DNA of 64,000 bases from Marinicella meishanensis (GTDB taxonomy: Bacteria > Pseudomonadota > Gammaproteobacteria > Xanthomonadales > Marinicellaceae), in NCBI RefSeq assembly GCF_019931145.1, contig NZ_JAIOUV010000004.1, positions 62,001 through 126,000 of the forward strand. The letters run 5' to 3'. The translations under genes and the position numbers were made by a program. Numbering within the stretch: the first letter of the stretch is position 1; every line of letters starts with the position of its first letter. The notes below the pieces were generated by a model. The model was not told the origin of the DNA. It saw only the letters and a program-made list of their open reading frames with translations, and did not search any database. Shown piece by piece: positions 25,048 through 34,635 of the stretch.

Positions 25048-26325
25048 TCATCCCGCCAACGATTGCAAAATGATGCCGGTGAGCATGGCGGCGGAGGTGC
25101 CGACCACGTAACCGAGCACGGCCAGCAGCACGCCGACCGGGGCCAAGGCGGAGTGGAAGGCCGAGGCCACCACCGGTGCCGAGGCGGCACCACCGACATT
25201 GGCTTGGGAGCCCACTGCCAGGAAGAACACCGGGGCCTTGATCAACTTGCCCACCACCAACAACAAGATGGCATGGGTGGCGATCCAAATGCCGCCAATC
25301 ACGAACAAGAAGGGTTTGATTTGGGTGACGTCCATTTTCAAGCCGATGGTCGCCACCAGCATGTAAACAAACAAAGATCCAACACCTGAGGCGCCCACCC
25401 CTTCCAGGCGCTTGGCGCGGGTGAAGGACATCACCACACCACCGATGGTGGCCAAAATGACCAGCCAGAAAAAGGTCGAATCCAGGTTGAATTCAGCCAA
25501 CAGCGGTAAATGGTCTTTGATGGCCGGGCCCAACCAATTGGCGATGGCATGTGACAAACCGGTGAGGCCAAAAGCAATGGCGGCCATGAACACCAAGTCT
25601 GGCAAAGTCACGGCTTTGCTGTGCTCTTTCTGGAAGGTTTCCATTTTCAACTTGATGCGTTCGATGGCCTCGACATCGGCCCCGGTTCGGGCATCGATTT
25701 TTGCCGCACGGGCCGCCATCAACAACAAAATCGCCATCCAGATGTTGGTCCACACCACATCAATCGCCACCATTTGGGTGAAGGCAGCATCCGACACTTC
25801 CCACACCTCTTTCATGGCGGCCTGGTTGGCACCACCGCCGATCCAGGAACCGGCCAAAGTGGTCATGCCGCGCCAAATCTCCTCTGCCCCGGAAGCAGCA
25901 AACGCATCGGGATACAACGCCCGGGTTGCCAAAAAAGCAATCGGCGCGCCGATGACAATGCCCAAGGTGCCGGTAAAAAACATGATGCCGGCTTTCGGTC
26001 CCAGGCGGATGATGCCTTTGAGGTCGATACTCAAAGTCAACAACACCAGCGCCGCCGGCAACAGATAACGTGAAGCCATGTAATACAAATTGGACGCATC
26101 CGGATCGACCAAGCCAAATGTGGTCAGGAACGACGGCAACAGGTAACACATCAACAAGGCCGGGACAAAGGTGTAAAACTTGACCCAGAAAGGGTGCTGA
26201 CTTTGTTTGGTATAGAACACCAAACCCAAGATGGTTGCCAACACGCCGAACAACACGGCATCACTTTGGATTAAATACTGATGGGTTTCGTCTTTCATCG
26301 AAGTCTGCACCAATTCAACTGCCAT
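25048..26325 (-). CDS. DUF819-family membrane protein
   Basis: A 425-residue inner-membrane protein with about eleven helices, matching DUF819 (YjcL-like). Diagnostic stretches are TLAGSWIGGGANQAAMKEVW, DVVWTNIWMAILLLMAA, GVGSLFVYMLVATIGLKMD and LAVGSQANVGGAASAPVVASA. The paired GGGAN and SQANVGG loops look like re-entrant substrate loops of secondary transporters. No substrate is established. The start at 26325 has only a weak ribosome site, and the ATG at 26298 is an alternative. It stands alone between the zinc-ribbon gene and the ECF operon. Confidence 0.88.
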   Translation of the reverse strand: MAVELVQTSMKDETHQYLIQSDAVLFGVLATILGLVFYTKQSQHPFWVKFYTFVPALLMCYLLPSFLTTFGLVDPDASNLYYMASRYLLPAALVLLTLSIDLKGIIRLGPKAGIMFFTGTLGIVIGAPIAFLATRALYPDAFAASGAEEIWRGMTTLAGSWIGGGANQAAMKEVWEVSDAAFTQMVAIDVVWTNIWMAILLLMAARAAKIDARTGADVEAIERIKLKMETFQKEHSKAVTLPDLVFMAAIAFGLTGLSHAIANWLGPAIKDHLPLLAEFNLDSTFFWLVILATIGGVVMSFTRAKRLEGVGASGVGSLFVYMLVATIGLKMDVTQIKPFLFVIGGIWIATHAILLLVVGKLIKAPVFFLAVGSQANVGGAASAPVVASAFHSALAPVGVLLAVLGYVVGTSAAMLTGIILQSLAG

Positions 26326-26414
26326 CAGTGTATCAAATCAGCTCAAGTAAGTGCTTGAAAATTGACTGAAAATCCAGCGCCTGTTGGCACCTTCTGCTGG
26401 TTCAGCTTTGGGCC

Positions 26415-26699
26415 CTAATGACTGGTCAGGGTGTCGGTCCACAACCAGATGACAAACACCCCGATGCCGAACAGCAACAGGCCATTGATCGGGGTGAACA
26501 ACTGCGACCAGACCAGGCTGGGCAGCATCCACCACAAGTAAACCAAGGTCAACAACACGCCCAACACACAAAACCAGACCATGATGCGGCGACGGCGGGC
26601 TTGCACCACCGCCAATTGTTGCAGCAGTTGCTGGCGAAAATGGGCCCCATCCAAAGGCTGGTGGTAGGCCAAAATGTCTTCGATGGATTGGTCATTCAT
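26415..26699 (-). CDS. Small membrane protein, candidate anti-sigma factor
   Basis: A 94-residue protein: about 35 cytoplasmic residues (SIEDILAYHQPLDGAHFRQQ, then an Arg cluster RRRR), and two membrane helices (about 40-60 and 69-88) ending WLWTDTLTSH. Its start overlaps the stop of the ECF sigma gene by 4 bp (ATGA), the usual arrangement for a membrane anti-sigma factor, and the small soluble N-terminus could bind the sigma factor. No known anti-sigma domain is recognisable, so this is inference from position and topology. Confidence 0.65.
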   Translation of the reverse strand: MNDQSIEDILAYHQPLDGAHFRQQLLQQLAVVQARRRRIMVWFCVLGVLLTLVYLWWMLPSLVWSQLFTPINGLLLFGIGVFVIWLWTDTLTSH

Positions 26700-27274
26700 G
26701 AGTTCACCTGTTGGGTTGACTGGGGATGTTGAAGGTGTTTTCTGAGCTTGGTTTTACCCCGTTGGATCAAGGATTTGATGGTGCCCAAAGGCAATTCGGT
26801 CACCGTTTGGATTTCACCATGACTCATGCCCACGGCACAAGACAGGGTGATCACCGCCCGCTCTTTGTGATTTAAGATGCGCATCAACCGCTCGGCGTCT
26901 AAGTCGGCTTCAGCCGGGTTGCGATGCAAAACGGCGCTGTGCACCTCGGCATCGAAACTCACCGTCTGTACCGCCTGACAGCCGCGCAAAAACAAACGAT
27001 AGGCAATGGTGTGTAGCCAAGAACTGAAGGTCCCGGTGGATTGGTATTGGTGAATTTTGCGGTAAGCCAACAAAAAGGTTTCTTGGGCCAAATCTTCGGC
27101 GGTGGCGTGATCGCCCGCAGCCAGGCGCCGCAGGAAATGCCGAATCAAACCTTGGTGCAGCTGCACCAGGCGTGCAAAAGCCGCGTGGTCATCACGGGTG
27201 ACTACGCGGTTAACCAATGACAAGACCGTGTCTTGATTCACCAGTTTCAGTCGTCGTACTTGTTGACTTTCCAA
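26696..27274 (-). CDS. RpoE-like ECF sigma factor
   Basis: A 192-residue ECF sigma factor. Region 2 holds ATAEDLAQETFLLAYRKIHQ and GTFSSWLHTIAYRLFLRG (about residues 60-110). Region 4 holds LNHKERAVITLSCAVGMSH and GEIQTVTELPLGTIKSLIQRGKTKLRKHL in shorter contiguous parts (about 130-182). It is the middle gene of a three-gene set: its start lies inside the end of a DUF6249-like gene and its stop overlaps a small two-helix membrane protein. The target genes are unknown. Confidence 0.9.
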   Translation of the reverse strand: MESQQVRRLKLVNQDTVLSLVNRVVTRDDHAAFARLVQLHQGLIRHFLRRLAAGDHATAEDLAQETFLLAYRKIHQYQSTGTFSSWLHTIAYRLFLRGCQAVQTVSFDAEVHSAVLHRNPAEADLDAERLMRILNHKERAVITLSCAVGMSHGEIQTVTELPLGTIKSLIQRGKTKLRKHLQHPQSTQQVNS

Positions 27275-27609
27275 ACCAGTAAAAACCCCGCGCCGACAAA
27301 AAATGGAAACAGTGACAAGCCGCGAAACACCTTGGCCGTGTCGTCTTCAGGAATGATCAAACTGAAACAAAACACCGCCGCACCGATCGCTGCCATTATG
27401 ATACCACGGCGAAAGTCTTTGTAGCGAGGAGAGCGGTCCTGGTGCAGTTTTTCAATCATTTCGGGCGTCACATCAATGCCTTTGTCGAGGCTTTTTTCCA
27501 GCAATTCATGGGTTTTGATTTTCAGCTTGTGGCGATTAACCATGTGCACAAAAATCAACATGGCCAAGGTAAAAATGATGACGAATAAGATGGCTGCTTC
27601 AACGGTCAT
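27247..27609 (-). CDS. DUF6249-like small membrane protein
   Basis: A 120-residue protein with an N-terminal membrane helix (AAILFVIIFTLAMLIFVHM), a cytoplasmic stretch with the motif DKGIDVTPEMIEKL and the basic RSPRYKDFRRG, then two more helices ending FVGAGFLLVWKVNKYDD. The DKG...TPE pattern and topology match DUF6249 proteins, which often sit beside ECF sigma genes. Its 28-bp overlap with the sigma gene indicates co-translation. It may help sense envelope state. The function is not established. Confidence 0.75.
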   Translation of the reverse strand: MTVEAAILFVIIFTLAMLIFVHMVNRHKLKIKTHELLEKSLDKGIDVTPEMIEKLHQDRSPRYKDFRRGIIMAAIGAAVFCFSLIIPEDDTAKVFRGLSLFPFFVGAGFLLVWKVNKYDD

Positions 27610-27734
27610 GGGACTCCTGTTTTTCAGATGATGATGTCTTAATAGAGACCAGGATGCTGTGCTTTGGATGCAAGAACCTCAAATTTATCCACAGACTGTG
27701 ATCAATCCACAACCAAATGAACTAAAATATCATC

Positions 27735-28760
27735 ATGAAAAAGGCCTTGTTCACTGTTTGTTTTTGCTGGTTGATGGCGGGTTGTGAATCAATCAATCTG
27801 ACGCCCACCAAGCATCAATTGTTTGTGTTCGGCACTTTGGTGGAGTTGAACTTGTGGCACGACGATCCTGCACAATCCCAAGCCGCCATCGAGCAAATCA
27901 GCGACACCTTCAATGCCATGCATCACCAATGGCACGCTTGGAAACCGGGCCGCTTGGATGACATCAACCAGGCTTTGCGCCAGGGTCAAACGGTGACTTT
28001 GACCGCAGAGGAGTTGTCCTTTCTGCAACAAACCCGTGACCTGGCTGTGCAGTCAGATCACTTGTTCAACCCGGTGATTGGCGAACTGGTTAACCTGTGG
28101 GGCTTTCACACCGATGACTACCCCATTTTGACCCCACCACCGGAGACTGATGAGATCCAAGCGCTGGTATCCCAGCAGCTGACCGTGGATGATTTGCACT
28201 TCAATGGCCAACAGTTGAGCAGCGACAATCCGCGCGTGTGGCTGGATTTTGGCGGCATCGCCAAAGGCTATGCGGTGGACCAAGCCATGTCCCTCTTGCG
28301 TCAACACGGCATCAACAACGCCATCGTCAATGCCGGTGGCGACTTGCGCAGCATGGGTGACAAAGGCAAAAACCCCTGGCGCATCGCCATCCAATCACCC
28401 ACCGATTGGTCGATGGTGGCCGAACTGACCATTGATGGTGATGAAGCGGTGTTCACGTCAGGCAATTACCAACGTTACAAAGCCTTTGATGGCCAGCGTT
28501 ACTCCCACATCATTCACCCCAAAACCGGCATGCCGGTGGCAGAAATTGTGTCAGCGACTGTGATCAGTGGTTCTGGCATCCAGGCCGATGCGGCGGCCAC
28601 GGCCTTGGTGGTGGCAGGCAGTGATCAGTGGCATGCAACGGCCCAAAAAATGGGCATTGAAGAAGCCTTGATCATCACCGGTGAGCTGAGCTGTCAAGCC
28701 ACCAAAAAAATGTTGAATCGATTGCAGAACCTGACCTTGAATTGTCAAGTGGTGGACTGA
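27735..28760 (+). CDS. apbE: FAD:protein FMN transferase (ApbE), lipoprotein
   Basis: A 341-residue periplasmic flavinyltransferase that links FMN to threonine in proteins such as NqrB, NqrC and RnfG. It has a lipoprotein signal (CWLMAGCES, Cys about residue 17). Family motifs are FNPVIGELVNLWGFH, VWLDFGGIAKGYAVDQA, NAIVNAGGDLRSMG, SHIIHPKTGMP and the metal-binding IQADAAATAL. Length and motif order are normal for ApbE. No Nqr or Rnf operon is in the window, so its substrates lie elsewhere. Confidence 0.94.
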   Translation: MKKALFTVCFCWLMAGCESINLTPTKHQLFVFGTLVELNLWHDDPAQSQAAIEQISDTFNAMHHQWHAWKPGRLDDINQALRQGQTVTLTAEELSFLQQTRDLAVQSDHLFNPVIGELVNLWGFHTDDYPILTPPPETDEIQALVSQQLTVDDLHFNGQQLSSDNPRVWLDFGGIAKGYAVDQAMSLLRQHGINNAIVNAGGDLRSMGDKGKNPWRIAIQSPTDWSMVAELTIDGDEAVFTSGNYQRYKAFDGQRYSHIIHPKTGMPVAEIVSATVISGSGIQADAAATALVVAGSDQWHATAQKMGIEEALIITGELSCQATKKMLNRLQNLTLNCQVVD

Positions 28761-28798
28761 TTGCTGTGGCAACCAGCTCAGGTTTGCTGACTCAGGGA

Positions 28799-29446
28799 TC
28801 AAACCCCCACATAGCCATACACCGCGACAAAATGACAGCCACTGCCCAACAACACAAATACATGGAAGATGGCGTGGTTGAAAGGGATTTTTTTGATCGC
28901 ATACAGCACCGCACCCAGGGTGTAGGCAATGCCGCCGGCAATCAGCCAACTCAGACCCGTGGCCGGCAAGTTGGCGGCCAAGGGTTTGATGGCAAACACA
29001 ATGGCCCAACCCATCAGCACATATAACAGGGTTGACCCCAACTCAAAGCGGCCGGTGAAAAAGACCTTCAACACGATCCCCACCAAAGCCATGCTCCAAG
29101 CTGCGATCAAGATGCCATAACCCAAAGTCCCGGGCAAAGTCACCAACATAAAGGGCGTGTAGGTACCCGCGATCAACAGGTAAATGGCGGCGTGATCCAG
29201 CACCCGCAGTTTGCGGCGCAGCGCCGGTTTTTGACTGGCATGGTAAACCGCTGAGGCGGTGTACAACAACATCAAACTGACCCCAAACACGGTGAAGCCG
29301 ACCACTTGGGCGGTGCTGCCAGCCTGAATGGCTTCGATCAGCAGCAACACCAGACCCACCACGCTGAGCAGCAGGCCCAACAAGTGCGAACCAATGTTGA
29401 CCTTTTCTTCGAGCGGTGGGTAGTATTTAACGGGATTTGCAGTCAT
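28799..29446 (-). CDS. Hemolysin III (PAQR) family membrane protein
   Basis: A 215-residue seven-helix membrane protein of the YqfA/hemolysin-III group. It opens with YYPPLEEKVNIGSHLLGLLL. The three metal-site motifs of the PAQR fold are present: SAVYHAS after helix 2, LDHAAIYLLIAGTYTPF, and the late HAIFHVFVLLGSGCHF, giving Ser, Asp and His ligands. Despite the name, no haemolytic role is shown for most members. Relatives are linked to membrane-lipid homeostasis. It is transcribed alone and faces the purD operon terminator. Confidence 0.9.
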   Translation of the reverse strand: MTANPVKYYPPLEEKVNIGSHLLGLLLSVVGLVLLLIEAIQAGSTAQVVGFTVFGVSLMLLYTASAVYHASQKPALRRKLRVLDHAAIYLLIAGTYTPFMLVTLPGTLGYGILIAAWSMALVGIVLKVFFTGRFELGSTLLYVLMGWAIVFAIKPLAANLPATGLSWLIAGGIAYTLGAVLYAIKKIPFNHAIFHVFVLLGSGCHFVAVYGYVGV

Positions 29447-29504
29447 TTCAGTTTACATGTGTACGCTATAATCACAGTATAACACTGTTTTCTGCCGCGC
29501 CTGC

Positions 29505-29531
29505 AAAAAAGGCACCCGCAGGTGCCTTTTT
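29505..29531. terminator. Rho-independent terminator of purine operon
   Basis: AAAAAA, GGCACC, loop CGCA, GGTGCC and TTTTT (29505-29531). It lies 23 bp after the purD stop on the reverse strand, and is symmetrical enough to work in both directions. Confidence 0.88.
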
Positions 29532-29554
29532 AATCGCTGACTGGCAAGCCGTTT

Positions 29555-30850
29555 TTACAAGGCTTTGAAGCCGATGTCAGTGCGGTAGTACTCGCTGCCC
29601 CAAGTGATTTGCTTGACCGCGTTGTAAGCCTTGGCTTGGGCCTTGGCCAATTCGGCATCCAGCGCACACACGCACAACACCCGACCACCATTGGTCACCA
29701 CCGCGTCACCGGCCTGGGCGGTACCGGCATGGAACACCTTGACCTCGTCGGTGACTTGGTCCAGGCCTTGGATTTCATGGCCTTTGCCATAGGCGCCGGG
29801 ATAGCCTTGTTCGGCCATAACCACACCCAAGGCACTGCGCGGGTCCCACTGGATTTCGGTTTGGTCGAGCTGGCCTTCAATGGCGGCCAAACACAGTTGG
29901 TCCAGATTGCTTTGCAAGCGGGTCATGATCGGTTGGGTTTCGGGGTCACCAAAGCGGACATTGAATTCCAGCACTTTGGCTTGACCGGCCGCATTGATCA
30001 TCAAGCCGGCATACAAAAACCCGGTGAATGGCATGCCGTCTTGGGCCATGCCATCCAAGGTTGCCTGGATGACGTGTTCAGCCACCTGGCGGTCAATCTC
30101 CGGCGTCACCACCGGAGCCGGTGAATAAGCCCCCATGCCGCCGGTGTTGGGTCCCACATCGCCATTGTCGCGGGCTTTGTGGTCTTGTGAGGTGGCCATG
30201 GGAATGAAGTTCTGACCGTCGGCTATGACGATGTAGGAGGCCTCCTCTCCTTGTAAAAATTCTTCGATGATGATGCGACTGCCGGCCTCACCAAACTTGT
30301 TATCAGACAGCATGTCTTCCACCGTCGCCTGCGCTTGTGACAGGTTCTCGGCGATCACCACCCCTTTGCCTGCGGCCAAGCCATCGGCTTTGATCACGAT
30401 GGGGAATGACTGCTTGGCCAAATATTGATGGGCCGCCAGCACATCGGTGAATTCACCATAAGCGGCCGTGGGAATGCCGTGACGCAGCAGAAAATCTTTG
30501 GCAAACGCTTTGGACCCTTCCAGTTGCGCCGCTTGGGCACTGGGGCCAAAGCAAGCAATATTGGCCGCCGACAAGGCATCCACCAGACCATCCACCAACG
30601 GCTGTTCGGGGCCAACCACCACCAAACTGATGTCATTGGCTCGGCAAAAATTAATCACTGCGGCGAAGTCATTCACGGCCAGATCGACATTTTCGGTGTT
30701 GGGTTCCCGTGCGGTTCCGGCGTTGCCGGGTGCCACAAAAGTGTGGCTGACGGTGGTCGATTGCGCCAAACGCCAGGCCAAGGCATGTTCGCGTCCGCCC
30801 GATCCAATGACCAACACCCGATTCTGGGTTTTGTTCGTGACTTGATTCAT
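29555..30850 (-). CDS. purD: Phosphoribosylamine-glycine ligase
   Basis: A 431-residue ATP-grasp enzyme for step two of de novo purine synthesis, joining glycine to phosphoribosylamine. Markers are VLVIGSGGREHALAWRLA, GPEQPLVDGLVD, ATP-grasp IVIKADGLAAGKGVVIA, EEFLQGEEASY and the family signature RFGDPETQ near residue 300. The length is standard. AAGGAAA lies a few bases before the ATG. It follows purH by 17 bp in the same transcript, and a terminator follows it. Confidence 0.97.
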   Translation of the reverse strand: MNQVTNKTQNRVLVIGSGGREHALAWRLAQSTTVSHTFVAPGNAGTAREPNTENVDLAVNDFAAVINFCRANDISLVVVGPEQPLVDGLVDALSAANIACFGPSAQAAQLEGSKAFAKDFLLRHGIPTAAYGEFTDVLAAHQYLAKQSFPIVIKADGLAAGKGVVIAENLSQAQATVEDMLSDNKFGEAGSRIIIEEFLQGEEASYIVIADGQNFIPMATSQDHKARDNGDVGPNTGGMGAYSPAPVVTPEIDRQVAEHVIQATLDGMAQDGMPFTGFLYAGLMINAAGQAKVLEFNVRFGDPETQPIMTRLQSNLDQLCLAAIEGQLDQTEIQWDPRSALGVVMAEQGYPGAYGKGHEIQGLDQVTDEVKVFHAGTAQAGDAVVTNGGRVLCVCALDAELAKAQAKAYNAVKQITWGSEYYRTDIGFKAL

Positions 30851-30867
30851 GAGATTTCCTTTTTTGT

Positions 30868-32445
30868 TCAGTGATTAAAATGGCGCATGCCAGTGAAGAT
30901 CATCGCCATGTCGTGCTCATTGGCGGCTTGGATCACTTCTTCATCGCGGATCGAGCCACCGGGTTGAATGACCGAGGTGATGCCCGCCTGAGCCGCGGCA
31001 TCGATGCCATCACGGAAGGGGAAAAACGCATCCGAAGCCATGGCTGATCCGGCCACTTTCAAGCCGGCATCATCGGCTTTGATGGAGGCGATGCGGGCCG
31101 ACACCACCCGACTCATCTGGCCGGCGCCAACGCCAATGGTTTGTCCGTTTTTGGCATACACAATGGCATTGGATTTGACCCACTTACCGACCCGCCAAGC
31201 AAAGGCCATGTCGGCCAATTCTTGTTTGGATGGTTGGCGTTTGGTCACCACTTGTGCTTCATTGACATCGATCATTTGGATGTCGGCATCTTGCACCAAC
31301 AAGCCGCCACTGACCCGTTTGTACATCAACCAAGGTTTGTTGGCGGTGGGAATTTCTCCACAACAGATGACCCGCAGGTTTTTCTTGGTGGCGAAAATTT
31401 TCAGGGCGTCTTGATCAAAATCAGGCGCCACAATCACTTCGGCAAATTGTTTGTCGAGGATGGTCTCGGCGGTTTGACCGGTGAGTTTGCCGTTGAAGGC
31501 CAACACCCCACCAAAGGCCGAGGTGGGATCGGTGGCAAAGGCTTTCAGATAAGCCAGTGTGTGGTCTGTTTCGACCGCCACCCCACAAGGGTTGGCGTGT
31601 TTCACGATCACACAAGCCGGTGTGTCTTTAAATTCTTTGACGCAGGACAGGGCCGCATCGGCATCGGCAATGTTGTTATAGGACAAGGCCTTGCCTTGGA
31701 TTTGCCAGGCGTGGCCAATGGTGCCTGAGGCCGGATTTTGTTCGGTGTAAAAGGCCGCTTTTTGGTGTGGGTTTTCACCATAACGCAACTCTGAGCGGTG
31801 CTTGAATTGTTGCGTGAAATAACGCGGGAAATCTTCTTGTTCCTCGGTGTCATTGATGGCACTGAGGTAATTGGCAATCAAACCATCATAGCGGGCGGTG
31901 TGGGCAAAGGCTTTGGCTGCCAGGATGTGTCGGTTGGCGTGCGAAATGCCCCCATAGGTGGTCAATTCATCCAGCATTTCTTCGTAGTCATCGGGATTCA
32001 CCAACACCGTCACCCGGTCATGATTCTTGGCCGCGGCGCGAATCATGGCCGGACCACCGATGTCGATGTTTTCGATGGCTTCTTCCAAGCTCACATCGGG
32101 TTTCATGATGGTCGATTCAAAGGGGTATAAGTTGACCACCAACAAGTCAATGCCTTCAATTCCATGCTGGTTCATCACCTCATCATCCACCCCATGTCGG
32201 CCCAACAAAGCGCCATGGACTCGGGGGTGCAGGGTTTTGATGCGGCCATCCATCATTTCCGGAAATTCGGTGTATTCGGAAATTTCGGTGACCACCATGC
32301 CGGCTTGTTCCAGCATTTTTGCGGTGCCACCAGTGGACAAGATTTCGACGCCCAAACGGGCCAGTCCTGAGGCCAACATTTCGATGTTGGTTTTATCGGA
32401 AACGCTGATGAGAACCCGTCTGATGGGTACGCGATTTTGAGCCAT
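30868..32445 (-). CDS. purH: Bifunctional AICAR transformylase/IMP cyclohydrolase
   Basis: A 525-residue enzyme catalysing the last two steps of purine synthesis. The N-terminal MGS-like IMP cyclohydrolase domain ([60 protein letters not shown]) is followed by the transformylase domain with [23 protein letters not shown] and [14 protein letters not shown]. It ends FTGMRHFNH, the usual C-terminus. It has its own likely promoter at 32479-32486 downstream of fis and is co-transcribed with purD. Confidence 0.97.
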   Translation of the reverse strand: MAQNRVPIRRVLISVSDKTNIEMLASGLARLGVEILSTGGTAKMLEQAGMVVTEISEYTEFPEMMDGRIKTLHPRVHGALLGRHGVDDEVMNQHGIEGIDLLVVNLYPFESTIMKPDVSLEEAIENIDIGGPAMIRAAAKNHDRVTVLVNPDDYEEMLDELTTYGGISHANRHILAAKAFAHTARYDGLIANYLSAINDTEEQEDFPRYFTQQFKHRSELRYGENPHQKAAFYTEQNPASGTIGHAWQIQGKALSYNNIADADAALSCVKEFKDTPACVIVKHANPCGVAVETDHTLAYLKAFATDPTSAFGGVLAFNGKLTGQTAETILDKQFAEVIVAPDFDQDALKIFATKKNLRVICCGEIPTANKPWLMYKRVSGGLLVQDADIQMIDVNEAQVVTKRQPSKQELADMAFAWRVGKWVKSNAIVYAKNGQTIGVGAGQMSRVVSARIASIKADDAGLKVAGSAMASDAFFPFRDGIDAAAQAGITSVIQPGGSIRDEEVIQAANEHDMAMIFTGMRHFNH

Positions 32446-32478
32446 GACTAGAATGTGTGATCAATCAGGAAGCCGCGT

Positions 32479-32486
32479 ATTATACA
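32479..32486 (-). promoter_or_regulatory. Extended -10 promoter element for purH
   Basis: On the reverse strand TGTATAAT lies 34-41 bp before the purH ATG: an extended -10 (TGn spacing slightly off) with perfect TATAAT. No convincing -35 is seen. It suggests that purHD can be transcribed apart from fis. Confidence 0.5.
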
Positions 32487-32554
32487 GGATTGCAATGGGG
32501 GGTTCATGCAGTTTTTGAACGGATCAAGCCCAGCGAACCAGGCGGCAGGTGCGG

Positions 32555-32797
32555 TTAACTGGAAATTTTCAATTTGCGCATTTTGTTGCGCAAGGTGGTG
32601 CGGGTGATGCCCAGGATGTCGGCGGCTTTGGAGCGGTTGCCCTGACACCAATTCAACACTTCCAGGATCATGCCTTTTTCGGTCTCATCGATCACCAAGT
32701 CATACAAACAATTGGTGCTGTGACCATTCAGTGACTCCAGATAAGTGCGAACCGATTCGCGGGTGAAGGCTTTTTGGTTGTGGTCCGACGCTTTCAT
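32555..32797 (-). CDS. fis: DNA-binding protein Fis
   Basis: An 80-residue nucleoid protein, shorter at the N-terminus than E. coli Fis (98). It keeps the C-terminal helix-turn-helix: QGNRSKAADILGITRTTLRN then KMRKLKI. The hallmark VRTYLESLNG and a Tyr-Asp-LV helix for dimerisation are also present. It bends DNA and tunes rRNA, tRNA and recombination functions. It overlaps the upstream DUF3426 gene by 4 bp (ATGA), so is produced from the accBC-prmA cluster transcript or a promoter upstream of DUF3426. Confidence 0.95.
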   Translation of the reverse strand: MKASDHNQKAFTRESVRTYLESLNGHSTNCLYDLVIDETEKGMILEVLNWCQGNRSKAADILGITRTTLRNKMRKLKISS

Positions 32798-33600
32798 GGC
32801 TGCACAAAACCGATCTCAAAAGCCACCGCATCGGCCCCGGGGCTGACAATTTCCAGGTTCACTGGAATCAAGGTGTTGGACACAAAACCAGCCCGCAGCA
32901 CATCGGCAGGCACGTATTCTTGGGCCACAAAACGGCGCATGGCCACGATTTGACCATCCAGATCCGACAGTTTGATTTCCAAAGCCGGGAATGTTGGGTT
33001 GTTGGGATTGGCGTTGATCATGCTGGCGGTGATGATCAGGGCTTCGTCCCGTCCTGGGTGAGGTCGGATGTTTCTGGACACCAGGGATATGGCATTCAGA
33101 TCCACCGCCTCCACTTCCTGCGCACAGGGAATCAGTCCACACAAATTGTCACTGACCGCCCCTTCAGGTAAATTGATTTGACCAGCGGCAATGGCCATTT
33201 GCGCCTGCCAGGCCAGCATCGCCAGCATCGCCACCGCCAGCAGGGACCACATTTTGTTGGAAGTCTGGGGTGGTTGTTGGCGTTTCTCTGCCACGAAAGG
33301 CACATCGGCCACTGACTCTTCGGGGGTGATGAAAGCGGGCATGCTGCCATCATCGGCCAATTCTTCTTCGACCGCCTCAGCCACATGCAGGGAATGGTAA
33401 GCTTGGGTCAACAACGGTGGGGCATTGTCAAAATCGTGCAGCAGCAGGTCTTCATCTTCATGGGGTTTTCGCGCACTCAAGGTTTCCAAACCATCAAACA
33501 CCGTGCCACATAAGTTACAACGGACTTGGCCACGCGCGTGGGTCAAGTGATCGACTTCGATCACGAACACTTCACCACAACCTCTGCACTGAGTATACAA
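32794..33600 (-). CDS. Zinc-finger DUF3426 membrane protein
   Basis: A 268-residue protein with an N-terminal MJ0042-type zinc finger (YTQCRGCGEVFVI with RCNLCGTVF, two CxxC pairs in residues 4-31), an acidic low-complexity linker, one membrane helix at about residue 120-138 (KMWSLLAVAMLAMLAWQAQM) and a C-terminal DUF3426 beta domain (ALIITASMINANPNNPTFPALE and beyond). The start is a TTG, which gives the usual YTQC opening for this family, and no in-frame ATG precedes it. It lies between prmA and fis as in many gammaproteobacteria. The function is unknown. Confidence 0.88.
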   Translation of the reverse strand: MYTQCRGCGEVFVIEVDHLTHARGQVRCNLCGTVFDGLETLSARKPHEDEDLLLHDFDNAPPLLTQAYHSLHVAEAVEEELADDGSMPAFITPEESVADVPFVAEKRQQPPQTSNKMWSLLAVAMLAMLAWQAQMAIAAGQINLPEGAVSDNLCGLIPCAQEVEAVDLNAISLVSRNIRPHPGRDEALIITASMINANPNNPTFPALEIKLSDLDGQIVAMRRFVAQEYVPADVLRAGFVSNTLIPVNLEIVSPGADAVAFEIGFVQP

Positions 33601-33738
33601 TTCTTTTCTCTGCGTTTAAGTTCACTCAACCGCGCTGGTCAACACACTCTCAGACACACACAATCAAGTCGGAATATTTAAGTAAACTGGATTTTTATCG
33701 CCAGTGGATGTCGAGTCAAACGGCTGCGCCGTTCTTCT

Positions 33739-34623
33739 TCACTCGCTGACTGGACCCTTGATGGCTCCCACACGCACCCAATCATGTTCAATTTCACACG
33801 CAATGTCAATAAATCGAGTGGCATATTTTTCACAAATCATGTTTTTTTGAGATTTGAGTATGCCGCTGAGCACGATGAAGCCATGTGGTTTGAGCATGCG
33901 ATGAAATGCATCGCAATAAGTCATCAAAGGTTCTGCCAATATATTAGCCAAAATCCCATCTTGTTCTTTGATGCTGCGCACATTTTCAGGATTCACCACC
34001 TGGATGCCGGCAGCCACCCCATTTTTTTTGGCATTTTGTCGGGTGGCCATGATCGCCTGATCATCGATGTCCACACAAATCACCTGTTTGGCACCATGCA
34101 GCAAGGCCATCACCGCCAAGATCCCAGAACCACAACCAAAATCCACCAGTGACAAGCCCCTCACATCGTTTTCATCGAGCCACCGCAAACACAAGGCCGT
34201 GGTCTCATGGGTGCCGGTACCGAAGGCCAAACCGGGATCCAGCAACAGGTTTTTGGCATCGGGGTCGACCACCTCATAACCATCGGGGATGACCCAGCTG
34301 TTGCGGCCAAATTGCAGCGGCTTGAAATGGGCCATCCACAACCGCTCCCACACCTGGTCGGCCAGTTGGGTTTGCAACTGTTCCAATTCGGGGTGGGTTT
34401 GGTGCAATTGCTGACTGGCGGCTTCCAGCAAGCCTTGGTCATCAAACAAAGCGGTGATTTTGAGGTGGTGCCATAAAGGCATTTCACCCGGCTTGGGCTC
34501 ATAAATCGGCTGGTCTTTGGCATCGGCATAGGTCACGCCAACGGCCCCGGCAGCCATCATCAATTCATCAATGGTGGCTGACAAGGCTTGGTTGACCTGC
34601 ACCGTCAATTCATAAAAGGCCAT
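33739..34623 (-). CDS. prmA: Ribosomal protein L11 methyltransferase
   Basis: A 294-residue SAM-dependent enzyme that trimethylates ribosomal protein L11. The N-terminal substrate-recognition domain (about 1-75) precedes LLDPGLAFGTGTHETTALCL, the classic PrmA motif, then DFGCGSGILAVMALLHGA for SAM binding and DGILANILAEPL near the active site. Length equals E. coli PrmA. It lies 12 bp after accC in the biosynthetic operon. A 138-bp gap before DUF3426 has no terminator but could carry a promoter. Confidence 0.96.
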   Translation of the reverse strand: MAFYELTVQVNQALSATIDELMMAAGAVGVTYADAKDQPIYEPKPGEMPLWHHLKITALFDDQGLLEAASQQLHQTHPELEQLQTQLADQVWERLWMAHFKPLQFGRNSWVIPDGYEVVDPDAKNLLLDPGLAFGTGTHETTALCLRWLDENDVRGLSLVDFGCGSGILAVMALLHGAKQVICVDIDDQAIMATRQNAKKNGVAAGIQVVNPENVRSIKEQDGILANILAEPLMTYCDAFHRMLKPHGFIVLSGILKSQKNMICEKYATRFIDIACEIEHDWVRVGAIKGPVSE

Positions 34624-34635
34624 GGGCGTTCCGCT

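Noticed and set aside
27685-27693. Perfect DnaA box TTATCCACA upstream of apbE
   Set aside because: A single 9-mer is expected about once by chance in two strands of a window this size. No cluster, AT-rich unwinding element or replication gene is near.
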